NCBI RefSeq assembly: GCF_000765905.2
Contig: NZ_JRPL02000001.1
Span: 62,001-126,000, forward strand
Origin: Helicobacter trogontum
Lineage (GTDB): Bacteria; Campylobacterota; Campylobacteria; Campylobacterales; Helicobacteraceae
DNA length: 64,000 nucleotides
Direction of reading: 5' to 3'
Shown: positions 9,885 through 18,207 of the stretch, piece after piece
Position numbering within the stretch: position 1 is the stretch's first letter
Layout: each line of letters starts with the position of its first letter
Made by a program: the position numbers and the translations under genes
The notes under the pieces: generated by a model
Told to the model about the DNA's origin: nothing
Databases searched by the model: none
The model's input: the letters and a program-made list of their open reading frames with translations, nothing else

Positions 9885-9944
9885 CTAGTCTATCAATTAA
9901 CCGATAAAGAGATAAAAAGAGTTGAGAAAGGCGATGAAAGTTAA
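9885..9944 (+). repeat. RM-tail repeat, copy 3
   Basis: A short remnant encoding LVYQLTDKEIKRVEKGDES and a stop at 9942-9944. It corresponds to the extreme C-terminus of the RM family (LVYxLYNLxxxEIxIxE) with LYN lost. It overlaps the start of the pentapeptide gene at 9934, and its GAGAAAGG supplies that gene's ribosome site. Confidence 0.6.
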
Positions 9945-11667
9945 TGTTGTGAAAGATATAATCAAAGATACCCTAAATACGTCAATTGATAACATAGAAG
10001 TGTATCAAAGCAACATTACTATAAAAGGTATCCATGATGATAAGTTGCCCATTGATGATATAAGATTAGATGATATATTTATCATTGAAAACATAGATAA
10101 TATACTTGGCATTGAAAACTTAGAAGAAGTATTTACCACATTTATAAAATATAATTTAAATTTTAAATATTGCATTTTTAAATGTGTTTCGGTATTCAGT
10201 GGGCCATACTTCAAAAAAATTTCCTTTGAAAATTGTGAATTTACAAATGGGGTTGATTTTTCGACGTCTAGTTTTAAATCCTTATTTTTTGAAAATTGTG
10301 AATTTAAGGATATTGCTGATTTTTCTTATATGGATGTTACAAAAAAATTAAGTTTTTATAAAGTGATATTTGAAAATGATGTTAATTTTTGTAATACAAA
10401 ATTTCAACCCAATAAATATAGGAGTGTTTTTTCTGGTGTTACTTTTAAAAACGATGTAGAATTTGAAAATTTTCAATTTCATCAAGACTTACATGGTTTA
10501 AAATTTAATAAAAATGTGGTATTTCGCGATACTAAATTTCAAGCAGGGATTACATTACACAAGGAATACTTCATGTTGGAAAGTATAAAATTTGAGGGTT
10601 GTATTTTTGATGAAATTACTATAGTAGATGATTTTTTACAAAAAAAAGGCCTTGTTTTTGAAAAATGTAATTTTACAAAAAAGTTTATTTTGGAAAATAA
10701 AAATATAAAAAATGTAACATTTGGGTCATGTATTTTTGAAAATAGTGCTTATTTTAGTGATTCTACTTTTCAAGATTATGCTGATTTTCATGAATGTGAA
10801 TTTGAAAAAACTGCATGTTTTTATGGAGTGACATTTGATAAGACTCCAAACTTTTCTCAAGTTATATTCAAGGGTAATTTAAATATAGTCAATGCAAATT
10901 TAAAGTTTGATTTTAATGATTTGAAATCCAAAATTAAACAAGAATATGAAGACTATAATCAAGATAGCGAGAAAAGCCAAAAATTCTTAGATAATTTTGC
11001 AAACGACTTTAGAGATTCATTTAGAGTCTTTAAAAACGCTTTGATAAAAGACAATAATTTACTAGATGCTTCAAATTTTCATAAATATGAGCTTTATAGC
11101 AAAGAAATCGAGCTAGATTCTAAAAACAACAAAACCATGAAAGACAAAGTAGAAAAATGGCAATTATGGTTTTATAGAAAAATATGTGATCATCACACAG
11201 ATATCCTAAAAAGCTTTCATTCGCTAATGCTAGTCATAGGGCTTTTTGGCTTAATGAGTTTGGGAGTGATTATAGGCTTTGACTATTATCTAGGATATAA
11301 GCCGATATGTTCTCATCTCTATCTAGCAAAAGATTTTTATGATATTCATATCAGATCTATTATAGAAAATAATACATCATATATGCTTGGTATAAATCTT
11401 ATAATACTACTTGTTTATCTTATAGCTATTCTTGGATTATGCACAAAGTACATAAGGTATATTCTTATATTTATGTCGTATTTTATCGTTATTGGTATCT
11501 TGCTCATCTCACCAAAGATTCTTATCCCAGCAATGGGAATCTTCACAGACAAAAGAGCGCTTTTAGACCCGCTAAGCACTCTTGGTGGTATCTATACTAT
11601 AGCATTTGGTTTTGTTCTATATTCTTTTATTAAAACAATTAGAAAAAGCTCTATAGTGCCAAATTAG
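9934..11667 (+). CDS. pentapeptide-repeat protein with C-terminal membrane domain (1)
   Basis: 577 residues from the ATG at 9934 (GAGAAAGG about 5 bases upstream); a TTG four codons earlier is possible. Residues about 60-320 carry a degenerate five-residue periodicity dominated by Phe and Cys, for example FENCEF, FSTSSF and FEKCNF, as in right-handed beta-helix pentapeptide proteins. A charged helical segment follows (~320-410; NDFRDSFRVFKNALIKDNN), then about four membrane helices (~425-565) and the tail RKSSIVPN. Its second half is paralogous to 15472-17193. I do not recognise a named family. Position between defence genes suggests a membrane-linked defence or effector role, which is inference. 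Confidence 0.75.
   Translation: MKVNVVKDIIKDTLNTSIDNIEVYQSNITIKGIHDDKLPIDDIRLDDIFIIENIDNILGIENLEEVFTTFIKYNLNFKYCIFKCVSVFSGPYFKKISFENCEFTNGVDFSTSSFKSLFFENCEFKDIADFSYMDVTKKLSFYKVIFENDVNFCNTKFQPNKYRSVFSGVTFKNDVEFENFQFHQDLHGLKFNKNVVFRDTKFQAGITLHKEYFMLESIKFEGCIFDEITIVDDFLQKKGLVFEKCNFTKKFILENKNIKNVTFGSCIFENSAYFSDSTFQDYADFHECEFEKTACFYGVTFDKTPNFSQVIFKGNLNIVNANLKFDFNDLKSKIKQEYEDYNQDSEKSQKFLDNFANDFRDSFRVFKNALIKDNNLLDASNFHKYELYSKEIELDSKNNKTMKDKVEKWQLWFYRKICDHHTDILKSFHSLMLVIGLFGLMSLGVIIGFDYYLGYKPICSHLYLAKDFYDIHIRSIIENNTSYMLGINLIILLVYLIAILGLCTKYIRYILIFMSYFIVIGILLISPKILIPAMGIFTDKRALLDPLSTLGGIYTIAFGFVLYSFIKTIRKSSIVPN
10763..11210 (+). repeat. block shared with the second pentapeptide gene (copy A)
   Basis: DNA from TCTACTTTTCAAGATTATGC to TGTGATCATCACACAGAT is highly similar to 16356-16806. 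It spans the last pentapeptide coils and the whole charged segment. Similarity falls off sharply on both sides, so the N-terminal coils and membrane helices are diverged. Confidence 0.75.
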
Positions 11668-11697
11668 AAATTATTATAAAGATGAGGGGGTATATAA

Positions 11698-11852
11698 ATG
11701 ATTGATTATCTGTTAGTGCAAATCTTGGAATCTCAAGCTAAATACCTAGCAAAAGAAACTAAAGAACTAGAATCCAAAATCGATAATCTAGTGTATTATT
11801 GTATAATTTAACCAATGAAGAAGAAATAAAAATCATCGAGGGGAAAGAATAG
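11698..11852 (+). repeat. RM-tail repeat, copy 4
   Basis: A degenerate copy encoding VQILESQAKYLAKETKELES, then KIDNLVY. A shift follows, then LTNEEEIKIIEGKE and a stop at 11850-11852. It has the same one-base deletion after LVY (GTGTATTATTGTATAATTTA) as copy 2, so copies 2 and 4 are related by descent. It lies 55 bases upstream of the SIR2-HerA operon. Confidence 0.75.
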
Positions 11853-11907
11853 TTAGCATTATAAATGAATATTTTACAATAAACTTAAAAATACAAATGG
11901 AGGAAAT

Positions 11908-13368
11908 ATGAGTAATCAAACAAATGACAAAGCACAAGAAAATGAATCTGAAGCTACCACTATTCATTGCTTTCAAGGCACCGAGGACTTATTAAAAAAT
12001 ATTAACGATACAGACAAGAAAGAAAAGGTCAAGGCAATTCTTTTTGATTTGTTTAATATCAAAAATGTAAATTTTCTTTTTGGTGCTGGAACAAGCAATG
12101 GTGCAATTCCAACTATGAAAAAGTTACAAGAGTGTGTTGTCAAAAAATTAAGCGAAGATGAAAAAAAGTTTTTTGATGAAATTAAAAAGAGGAATCTAGA
12201 AGAAATCTTGGAAATACTTTGTTCTGGAAAAACATATCTTAAAAACAATCCTCAAGATAAAGATAATAGTGAATTTAACACTTTAAACAGCTTGATTGAA
12301 AAAATTGAAAAAACTATTTTTCGAGAAAATGATGATAAAAAAAATACTTTAAATGATAATGAAAAAAAGATTTTTGATGAAATTAAAGAGAGGAATCTAG
12401 AAGAAATCTTGGAAATACTTTATTCTGGAAAAACATATCTTAAAAACAATCTACAAGATAAAGATAAAGATAATAGAGAATTTAACACTTTGAAAAGCTT
12501 GATTGAAAAAATTGAAGAAATTATTTTTAAAAAAATTAATATTGAAATTGGCATTAATTGTGGAAGTGATGATCAAAAAGAAGTTTTTGAAAACTATATG
12601 AAATTTTACAAAAAGGTTACTTATCGCAACAAAGATTTAAATAGAGTAAATGTTTTTACAACAAATAATGATTTATTTAATGAGTATGTTTTAGATTATC
12701 TCAATATTGATTACAACAATGGCTTTGGAGGTGGGCTTAAGCGTAGCTTCAATCCTGCAAGATTTGAATATGTTTTTGCAAAGAAAATGGATGAAGGGAT
12801 TGAAAAATATGAGCCTCTTAATCATATGATTTATCTCTATAAATTGCACGGCTCAATAAATTGGGTAGAAACTAAAAACCATAACTCTTTTTTTGATATA
12901 GAAGAAATTTATCTTAAACCAGGAGAGCAAAAACCAAAAGAAACTTGCTTGATTTATCCAACCCCACTTAAAGAAGGCAAGAGCCTTACATCTCCTTATA
13001 CTGACCTTATCAGAGAATTTTAAAAAAAGCTATCACTTCCAAATAGTGTTCTTTTTATCATCGGATATAGTTTTAGTGATGAGCATATAAATACTATTAT
13101 CTACAGGGCTCTTGCTTCCAATAGCTCTCTTTCTGTGGTTATATTTGCAGATAAAGACAAACTTGCAAGGAAGATTCCGCTTTTTAGTATCAACGACAAG
13201 AGAATTTATGTCATTTATGGAAAATATGAGGGTAAAACGATACATTATTTTAACTATTTTGTAAATGAATTAATTCCAGAACACAAACAAAATGAAGAAG
13301 ATGAAATTTATAAAAAATTTGCAAGTTTAGCGAATGGGGTAACAGGAGATAAAAATGATTGTGGGTAA
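11908..13368 (+). pseudogene. SIR2-like effector of a SIR2-HerA system, interrupted by an in-frame stop
   Basis: The N-terminal SIR2 NADase-type fold is visible: FGAGTSNG (58-65), VFTTNNDLF (~249-257) and KLHGSINW (~312-319), then IYPTPLKEG and SPYTDLIREF. Translation stops at TAA 13021-13023. The same frame continues without a shift as KKLSLPNSVLFIIGYSFSDE, the expected SIR2 C-terminus, to 13368. Relatives usually have a sense codon here (REFxKxL), so one C-to-T change (CAA to TAA) explains it. Products would be a 371-residue truncated protein or a 486-residue readthrough protein. It has AGGAGG-type ribosome site (GGAGG about 7 bases before the ATG). The family depletes NAD on phage infection with HerA as partner. 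The central ~130 residues are a tandem duplication. Confidence 0.8.
12151..12534 (+). repeat. in-frame tandem duplication inside the SIR2 gene
   Basis: Two copies with a period of 201 bases (67 codons) encode related helices: FDEIKKRNLEEILEILCSGK at about 12170 and FDEIKERNLEEILEILYSGK at about 12371. Each is followed by TYLKNN, an Asp/Lys-rich stretch, EFNTL and SLIEKIE. Copy 2 has a small DKD expansion. The copies are close enough to imply a recent event. Confidence 0.85.
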
Positions 13369-15274
13369 AATAGTTTCTATTCAATTTAATCAATTTAGAG
13401 TAAGAATTTTTTCTAATGTTAAGGGTGGTGGGCTTAATATTAAAGGTGAGATATATTACTTTGGAAATATTGGAAGCTATTTAAAAACATCAAATGCATT
13501 GGGAGAAGATATAGTTTGTGAAGTTATTGCAATTTTTGATTCCGATAGGCAAGATAATGGACAAGATTTTAACCTTAATAGCAATAGAGAGTTATTATTA
13601 AAACCCATAGGCATATACAAAGATGATAATTTTACTCTTGGCATAAGTATTTATCCCAGTTTGTATAGCGATGTAAGCTTATTAACCAATGAAGATTTAA
13701 AAAATATACTTATACCTAAAGAAGAGTATAAAACAGAGGGTCAAGGGGTTTATTTAGGAGTTAGCAAAAACCAAATCAATCACCCTATTTACATTCAAGA
13801 GGATAAGTTTTTTGGTATGCATTCTGCTGTATTGGGAAATTCTGGAAGTGGAAAATCTAATACAATCGCACATTTACTTCAAGAAATTTATAAAAAAGAG
13901 CAGCCTGCTACTGGATCAAAAGTTATTATTTTTGATGTGAATGGAGAATATAGACAAGCTTTTTCTAAACTTGATCACCCTGATGTAAAAGTAAAGCTAT
14001 TTAAACCAAATATCGAAGGAAATGAAAATGGCGCCGAGCCTTTTTATATGCCACATTTTTTACTTTCTTTGGATGAATGGTGTGCTTTTTTAATGGCTAC
14101 AGATGCTACACAAAAGCCATTTTGGGATCAAGTATTGCAAGAGGTTTATAGATTTCATAAAATATTATCTTCAAATAAAGCAGAGGAACAGAAAAAATTT
14201 ATTAGTTATCTAAGATATAAACTTTATTCATTTGCTAATAATATTTTGGTGCAAACAGAAACTGATACTGCAAAAATAACTACACTTCAATCTGTAATTC
14301 TTAAAGTTCAAGAGATTATAACAACTGTAATCAAAGATGATAGCAAGGCAGAAAGTTTGAAAGAAGATGTAGATAAACTACTTAAAAAATGTAATTTGAG
14401 CTATGGAACAAAAGACGAAACAATATCTACTACTCTTGAAAAGATCAAAAAACGAATTGATTTTGATGATGTAAATGAAATATCTACGCATAAATGCAAA
14501 GATGGAGAATTTTTTGATTACACTTTTCTTAAAATAGCAGCAGAAATGATTCTTGTGGATGAAGAGGCAAGAGGAATTAAAACAACAAGAGGTTATGTGG
14601 GAACGATGCTAACTCGACTTGATTATTTTATCAATAATCCAGAATGCTCATTTATGCGTGAAATAAACAATAAAAATATTAAAGGGGTGGATCAATATCT
14701 TGATTACCTATGGGGGGAAACCCAACTAATCATCATTGATACAAGTGAATTAGGCAGGGACACCCTAGAAACACTAACAAGTGTGATTTCAAGATTAATT
14801 TTTGAATATCGTAAAAAGCAAGAAGAGGGAAATCGACGAAAAAATCCAGTGCATATTGTCTTAGATGAGGCTCATAGATATATCAAAAAAGATCAAAAGT
14901 ATTTATTAAAAGATAATGTATTTGATCGAATCGCAAGAGAAGGCAGGAAATACTCCCTTTATTTGCTTATTTCTTCTCAAAGACCTTCAGAACTTTCTGA
15001 AACCGTGTTATCACAATGTGCAAATTTTATTATACATAGAATTCAAAATGAAAATGATATGCGACATATTAACGCTGTTCTTCCATATTTTTCCGAAGAT
15101 TTTGTAAGTAAAATTAAGCAATCTGTTCCAGGGGAAGCGCTTATATTTGGAGATTTTGTTCCTATGCCAATGCATGTCAAAATTCAAAAAGCTGATCCAG
15201 AGCCAAATAGTAGCAATTGTAAAATCAGCCAAGAATGGTATCAAAAAAATAGAAACTCTATGGCACTAAACTAA
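13355..15274 (+). CDS. herA: HerA-like ATPase of the SIR2-HerA pair
   Basis: A 639-residue HerA/FtsK-superfamily hexameric ATPase. An N-terminal beta-barrel (HAS-like, ~1-120) precedes Walker A GNSGSGKSNT (161-170). Later come the Walker B region LIIIDTSELGRDT (~460-472) and IVLDEAHRYI (~501-510), and the sensor/arginine region SSQRPSELSETVLSQCANF. The insertion between Walker A and B (~230-400) is helical and typical of these proteins. The ATG at 13355 overlaps the SIR2 frame by 14 bases, indicating coupling. With SIR2 it would form the antiphage complex; whether it works with a truncated SIR2 is open. Confidence 0.88.
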   Translation: MIVGKIVSIQFNQFRVRIFSNVKGGGLNIKGEIYYFGNIGSYLKTSNALGEDIVCEVIAIFDSDRQDNGQDFNLNSNRELLLKPIGIYKDDNFTLGISIYPSLYSDVSLLTNEDLKNILIPKEEYKTEGQGVYLGVSKNQINHPIYIQEDKFFGMHSAVLGNSGSGKSNTIAHLLQEIYKKEQPATGSKVIIFDVNGEYRQAFSKLDHPDVKVKLFKPNIEGNENGAEPFYMPHFLLSLDEWCAFLMATDATQKPFWDQVLQEVYRFHKILSSNKAEEQKKFISYLRYKLYSFANNILVQTETDTAKITTLQSVILKVQEIITTVIKDDSKAESLKEDVDKLLKKCNLSYGTKDETISTTLEKIKKRIDFDDVNEISTHKCKDGEFFDYTFLKIAAEMILVDEEARGIKTTRGYVGTMLTRLDYFINNPECSFMREINNKNIKGVDQYLDYLWGETQLIIIDTSELGRDTLETLTSVISRLIFEYRKKQEEGNRRKNPVHIVLDEAHRYIKKDQKYLLKDNVFDRIAREGRKYSLYLLISSQRPSELSETVLSQCANFIIHRIQNENDMRHINAVLPYFSEDFVSKIKQSVPGEALIFGDFVPMPMHVKIQKADPEPNSSNCKISQEWYQKNRNSMALN

Positions 15275-15302
15275 AGGATATAAGAAAGGGATTAACTGCA
15301 TA

Positions 15303-15485
15303 ATGATTCTACAAATAAATCTTTATACTATGAAGATAATAAAGCCATTAGATCAGATCTTAGAATCTAAGATAAAAGATTTTTTCAAAGAACTAGAATC
15401 TAAAATTGATAATCTAGTCTATACCCTTTATAACCTAAATGAAGATGAAATAAAAATCATAGAGGTAAATAGTGAATTATATTGA
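15303..15485 (+). repeat. RM-tail repeat, copy 5
   Basis: It starts with DSTNKSL in one frame (15305) and continues in another as DQILESKIKDFFKELESKID, then NLVYTLYNLNEDEIKIIEV, stop at 15483-15485. The frame change and the lost middle show decay. The 60-codon open stretch here is therefore a remnant rather than a gene. Its AGAGG just before 15472 serves as ribosome site for the next gene. Confidence 0.7.
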
Positions 15486-17193
15486 TGAAGGAATGCTAGA
15501 AGGCTTGAGAATATCACATAATAAAGAGTTGGCACGATATGGAATCTGGGCTAAAAATGCTAAAATGTCTATTACAGAAGAGAAAATAAGTATTGATGGG
15601 GCTATTATAGACGAGATAAATTTCAATACTCTGCAAAATAGTGGTATCAAGATGCTTGATATAAGAAAGAGTAAAGTTAGAGATATTATTTTTACAAAAG
15701 ATATTGCATTAAACGTACATTTTGGAGGTATAACTTTTGCAGATAGGATTCGATCTAATTCTAACTTTCATGGTAAATTTGAGTTTGCTAATTGTATTTT
15801 TGAACAAGAAGTAAATTTCAACGAGGCTAGTTTTAATGATATTCTATTTGCATACAATACATTTAAGAGGGCAGCGTCATTTCTTCATACTATTTTTGGG
15901 AACACAAAAAATACGACAATCATAAATTTATCAAATACCACTTTTCTAGATCGCGTTGGTTTTCATAATGCTACTTTTAATCAAAATATAAGATTTACGA
16001 ACCTCACTTTTAAAAAAGAATTAATTTTCGATAGAGCTGAATTTAATTGTAATCAAGCAGTCTTTAATATCACATGTGAAAAACGGGCACACTTCATAGG
16101 AACTAAATTTCAGAATGTGGCAGGATTTGAAAGATGTGATTTCAAAAAAGAATTAGGTCTAATGATAACGCATACTAAGAAAATTGGATTTATAGAAACC
16201 ATATTTAGCGACTTTATAATGAAAAAAGAACCTTTGCCAAACTATATGATTTTTCAAAAATGTGTATTTTTAAACAAACTAGATCTAAAATACTGCAATT
16301 TTAAGGAAATAACTTTCAATACATGTGCTTTTAAAGACAACATTTATTTCAATAACTCTACTTTTCAAGATTATGCCGATTTTCATGAATGCGAGTTTGA
16401 AAAAACTGCAAGCTTTTATGAAGTAACATTTTATAAGACACCAAGCTTCTCTCAAGCTATATTCAAAGGTAATTTAAATATAGTCAATGCGAATCTAAAT
16501 TTTGATTTTGATGATTTAGAATCAACAATTAAACACGAACACGAAGATTATAATAAAAACATAGAGAAAAATGAAAATAAAAAATCACGAGATAAATTTG
16601 CAAATGATTTTAGAGATTCTTTTAGGATTTTTAAAAACACTTTGATAAAAGATAATAATTTACTAGATGCTTCAAATTTTCATAAATATGAACTCTATAG
16701 TAAAGAACTAGAGCTAAAACATAAAGGCAACAAAACTATAAAAGAACATATAGAAAAATGGCAATTGTACTTTTATAGAAAGCTATGTGATCATCATACA
16801 GATTTACTTTTGAATCTAAAGTGGTTGATTATTGCCATAGGTTTATTTGCCTCATTATATTTTATCTCAAGGTTGATTCAAGATATTAGCATATTAGAGA
16901 GCCTAAACCCATTTGGAATATGTTTTAGTATAGCTTGTGCTTTTATTGCACTTATTTTATATTGGTTTGGATATATTGAAAGGCTTGATTTTTTTGCTAG
17001 TATTAATGCTGTGATAACTTTATGGATAATTTGCTATAAACCACAACTAATATTTGGTATAGCAAATCTTCTTGGAAATATTAAATATCATGGCTTTGAG
17101 AATTTTTTAATTACAATTTACACAATAATAATAGGTTTGATTATTTTCTCCCTCCAAAAAACCGCGAGAAAAAACTCCATAGTGCCAAATTAG
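15472..17193 (+). CDS. pentapeptide-repeat protein with C-terminal membrane domain (2)
   Basis: 573 residues from a GTG at 15472 with GAGG 6 bases upstream; an ATG at 15493 has its purine run too close. The architecture matches the 9934 gene. A pentapeptide-like region (~55-345; FANCIFEQEVNF, FQKCVFLNKLDL, FNTCAFKDNIYF) precedes a charged segment (NDFRDSFRIFKNTLIKDNN). About four membrane helices (~440-565) and the tail RKNSIVPN follow. The shared central block at 16356-16806 points to a common origin. Function is unrecognised. It sits after RM-tail copy 5 and before the ankyrin gene. Confidence 0.75.
   Translation: MNYIDEGMLEGLRISHNKELARYGIWAKNAKMSITEEKISIDGAIIDEINFNTLQNSGIKMLDIRKSKVRDIIFTKDIALNVHFGGITFADRIRSNSNFHGKFEFANCIFEQEVNFNEASFNDILFAYNTFKRAASFLHTIFGNTKNTTIINLSNTTFLDRVGFHNATFNQNIRFTNLTFKKELIFDRAEFNCNQAVFNITCEKRAHFIGTKFQNVAGFERCDFKKELGLMITHTKKIGFIETIFSDFIMKKEPLPNYMIFQKCVFLNKLDLKYCNFKEITFNTCAFKDNIYFNNSTFQDYADFHECEFEKTASFYEVTFYKTPSFSQAIFKGNLNIVNANLNFDFDDLESTIKHEHEDYNKNIEKNENKKSRDKFANDFRDSFRIFKNTLIKDNNLLDASNFHKYELYSKELELKHKGNKTIKEHIEKWQLYFYRKLCDHHTDLLLNLKWLIIAIGLFASLYFISRLIQDISILESLNPFGICFSIACAFIALILYWFGYIERLDFFASINAVITLWIICYKPQLIFGIANLLGNIKYHGFENFLITIYTIIIGLIIFSLQKTARKNSIVPN
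16356..16806 (+). repeat. block shared with the first pentapeptide gene (copy B)
   Basis: Counterpart of 10763-11210; see that entry. Differences are mostly third-position changes plus a small in-frame indel around NIEKNENKKSRDKF, compatible with both copies having been under selection. Confidence 0.75.
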
Positions 17194-17406
17194 ATTGAGA
17201 AAAAATGCAAGATAATGCTACCACATAGACGAAAAAGATTGTCCACCTTGTTACTTTTTGAAATATTCAAGAAAATATTGTTATATTTTTAGTATATACA
17301 TGTATATATAATATATCAATTTAAACTAGAATGCTATGCCTTCATGCACTATTCGTTTTAATTGAAGGAATTGAATAGCAAAATATTTTACTAAGGAAAG
17401 ATAGTG

Positions 17407-18174
17407 ATGGAAAAACAAAGTTTTGAATACTACTTAAATGCAATGGAAAATGGCAATATTAAAGAGCTTGAAATCTTTTTAGCCATTGATGATCAAGAGT
17501 TTGTAAATATGCAAGATAAAGATGGCAATACACTGCTCCACCATGCAGCAAGGCTAGGTAGTGAAGGCGGTGTGGCAATGCTTATTGATTGTAATCCTTT
17601 TATTCGTAATAACGATGGTAAAACTGCCTTTAATATAGCTTATGAGAATGATAATGAATGTATCGCCAGAATGCTTGAGATGACTAAAAATAGTTGGGAG
17701 AGTAAATATGGCGATAGCGATGAAGATGACTGTGAGGATGAAGATGAGGAGATGGATATTCCATTTTATTTAACAGGTAGTAAGGAATCTATTTTAAAGC
17801 AACTTGAAGAACAAATCAATGATGAAAGCCTACTAGATATTTCTTATGGTGATGGATCTATTATATTGCAATCTGTTTTACATGCTTGGAATCTTAGCTT
17901 TATTGATAAGAAAATGCCTCCTGTAGTTGAAATACTCATTGATAAAGCTAATGGGGATGTGGAAATGCTAATAGAAGGCTTTGATAGGTATATGGAGCGA
18001 TGGGAAAGTGAGATTTGGGATGAACCTACTTCATATACTAGCACAAATGAGGATGGTGAAGAGGACTATCGCTATGAAACTGATCCTGATGAGTGGATAC
18101 GAGAAATAATGCCTCTTGATGAATGGGAAGAACTAAAAGAGCAAATGCGAGCTTATGCGGCTAAAATCGGTTAA
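17407..18174 (+). CDS. ankyrin-repeat protein, acidic
   Basis: 255 residues from the ATG at 17407 (AAGGA about 8 bases upstream). The first ~90 residues form two or three ankyrin repeats: DKDGNTLLHHAARLGSEGG and NNDGKTAFNIAYENDNE. A run of Asp/Glu follows at ~100-116 (DSDEDDCEDEDEEMD). The remaining ~140 residues are acidic, Trp-rich and unrecognised. No signal peptide or membrane helix is visible. Ankyrins bind other proteins, so a partner such as the neighbouring Fic protein (33 bases downstream) is plausible but unproven. A 213-base gap separates it from the pentapeptide gene, with no RM-tail copy in it. Confidence 0.7.
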   Translation: MEKQSFEYYLNAMENGNIKELEIFLAIDDQEFVNMQDKDGNTLLHHAARLGSEGGVAMLIDCNPFIRNNDGKTAFNIAYENDNECIARMLEMTKNSWESKYGDSDEDDCEDEDEEMDIPFYLTGSKESILKQLEEQINDESLLDISYGDGSIILQSVLHAWNLSFIDKKMPPVVEILIDKANGDVEMLIEGFDRYMERWESEIWDEPTSYTSTNEDGEEDYRYETDPDEWIREIMPLDEWEELKEQMRAYAAKIG

Positions 18175-18207
18175 ACTTAATAATGTAAGTGCTTATGTGA
18201 GTTAAAT

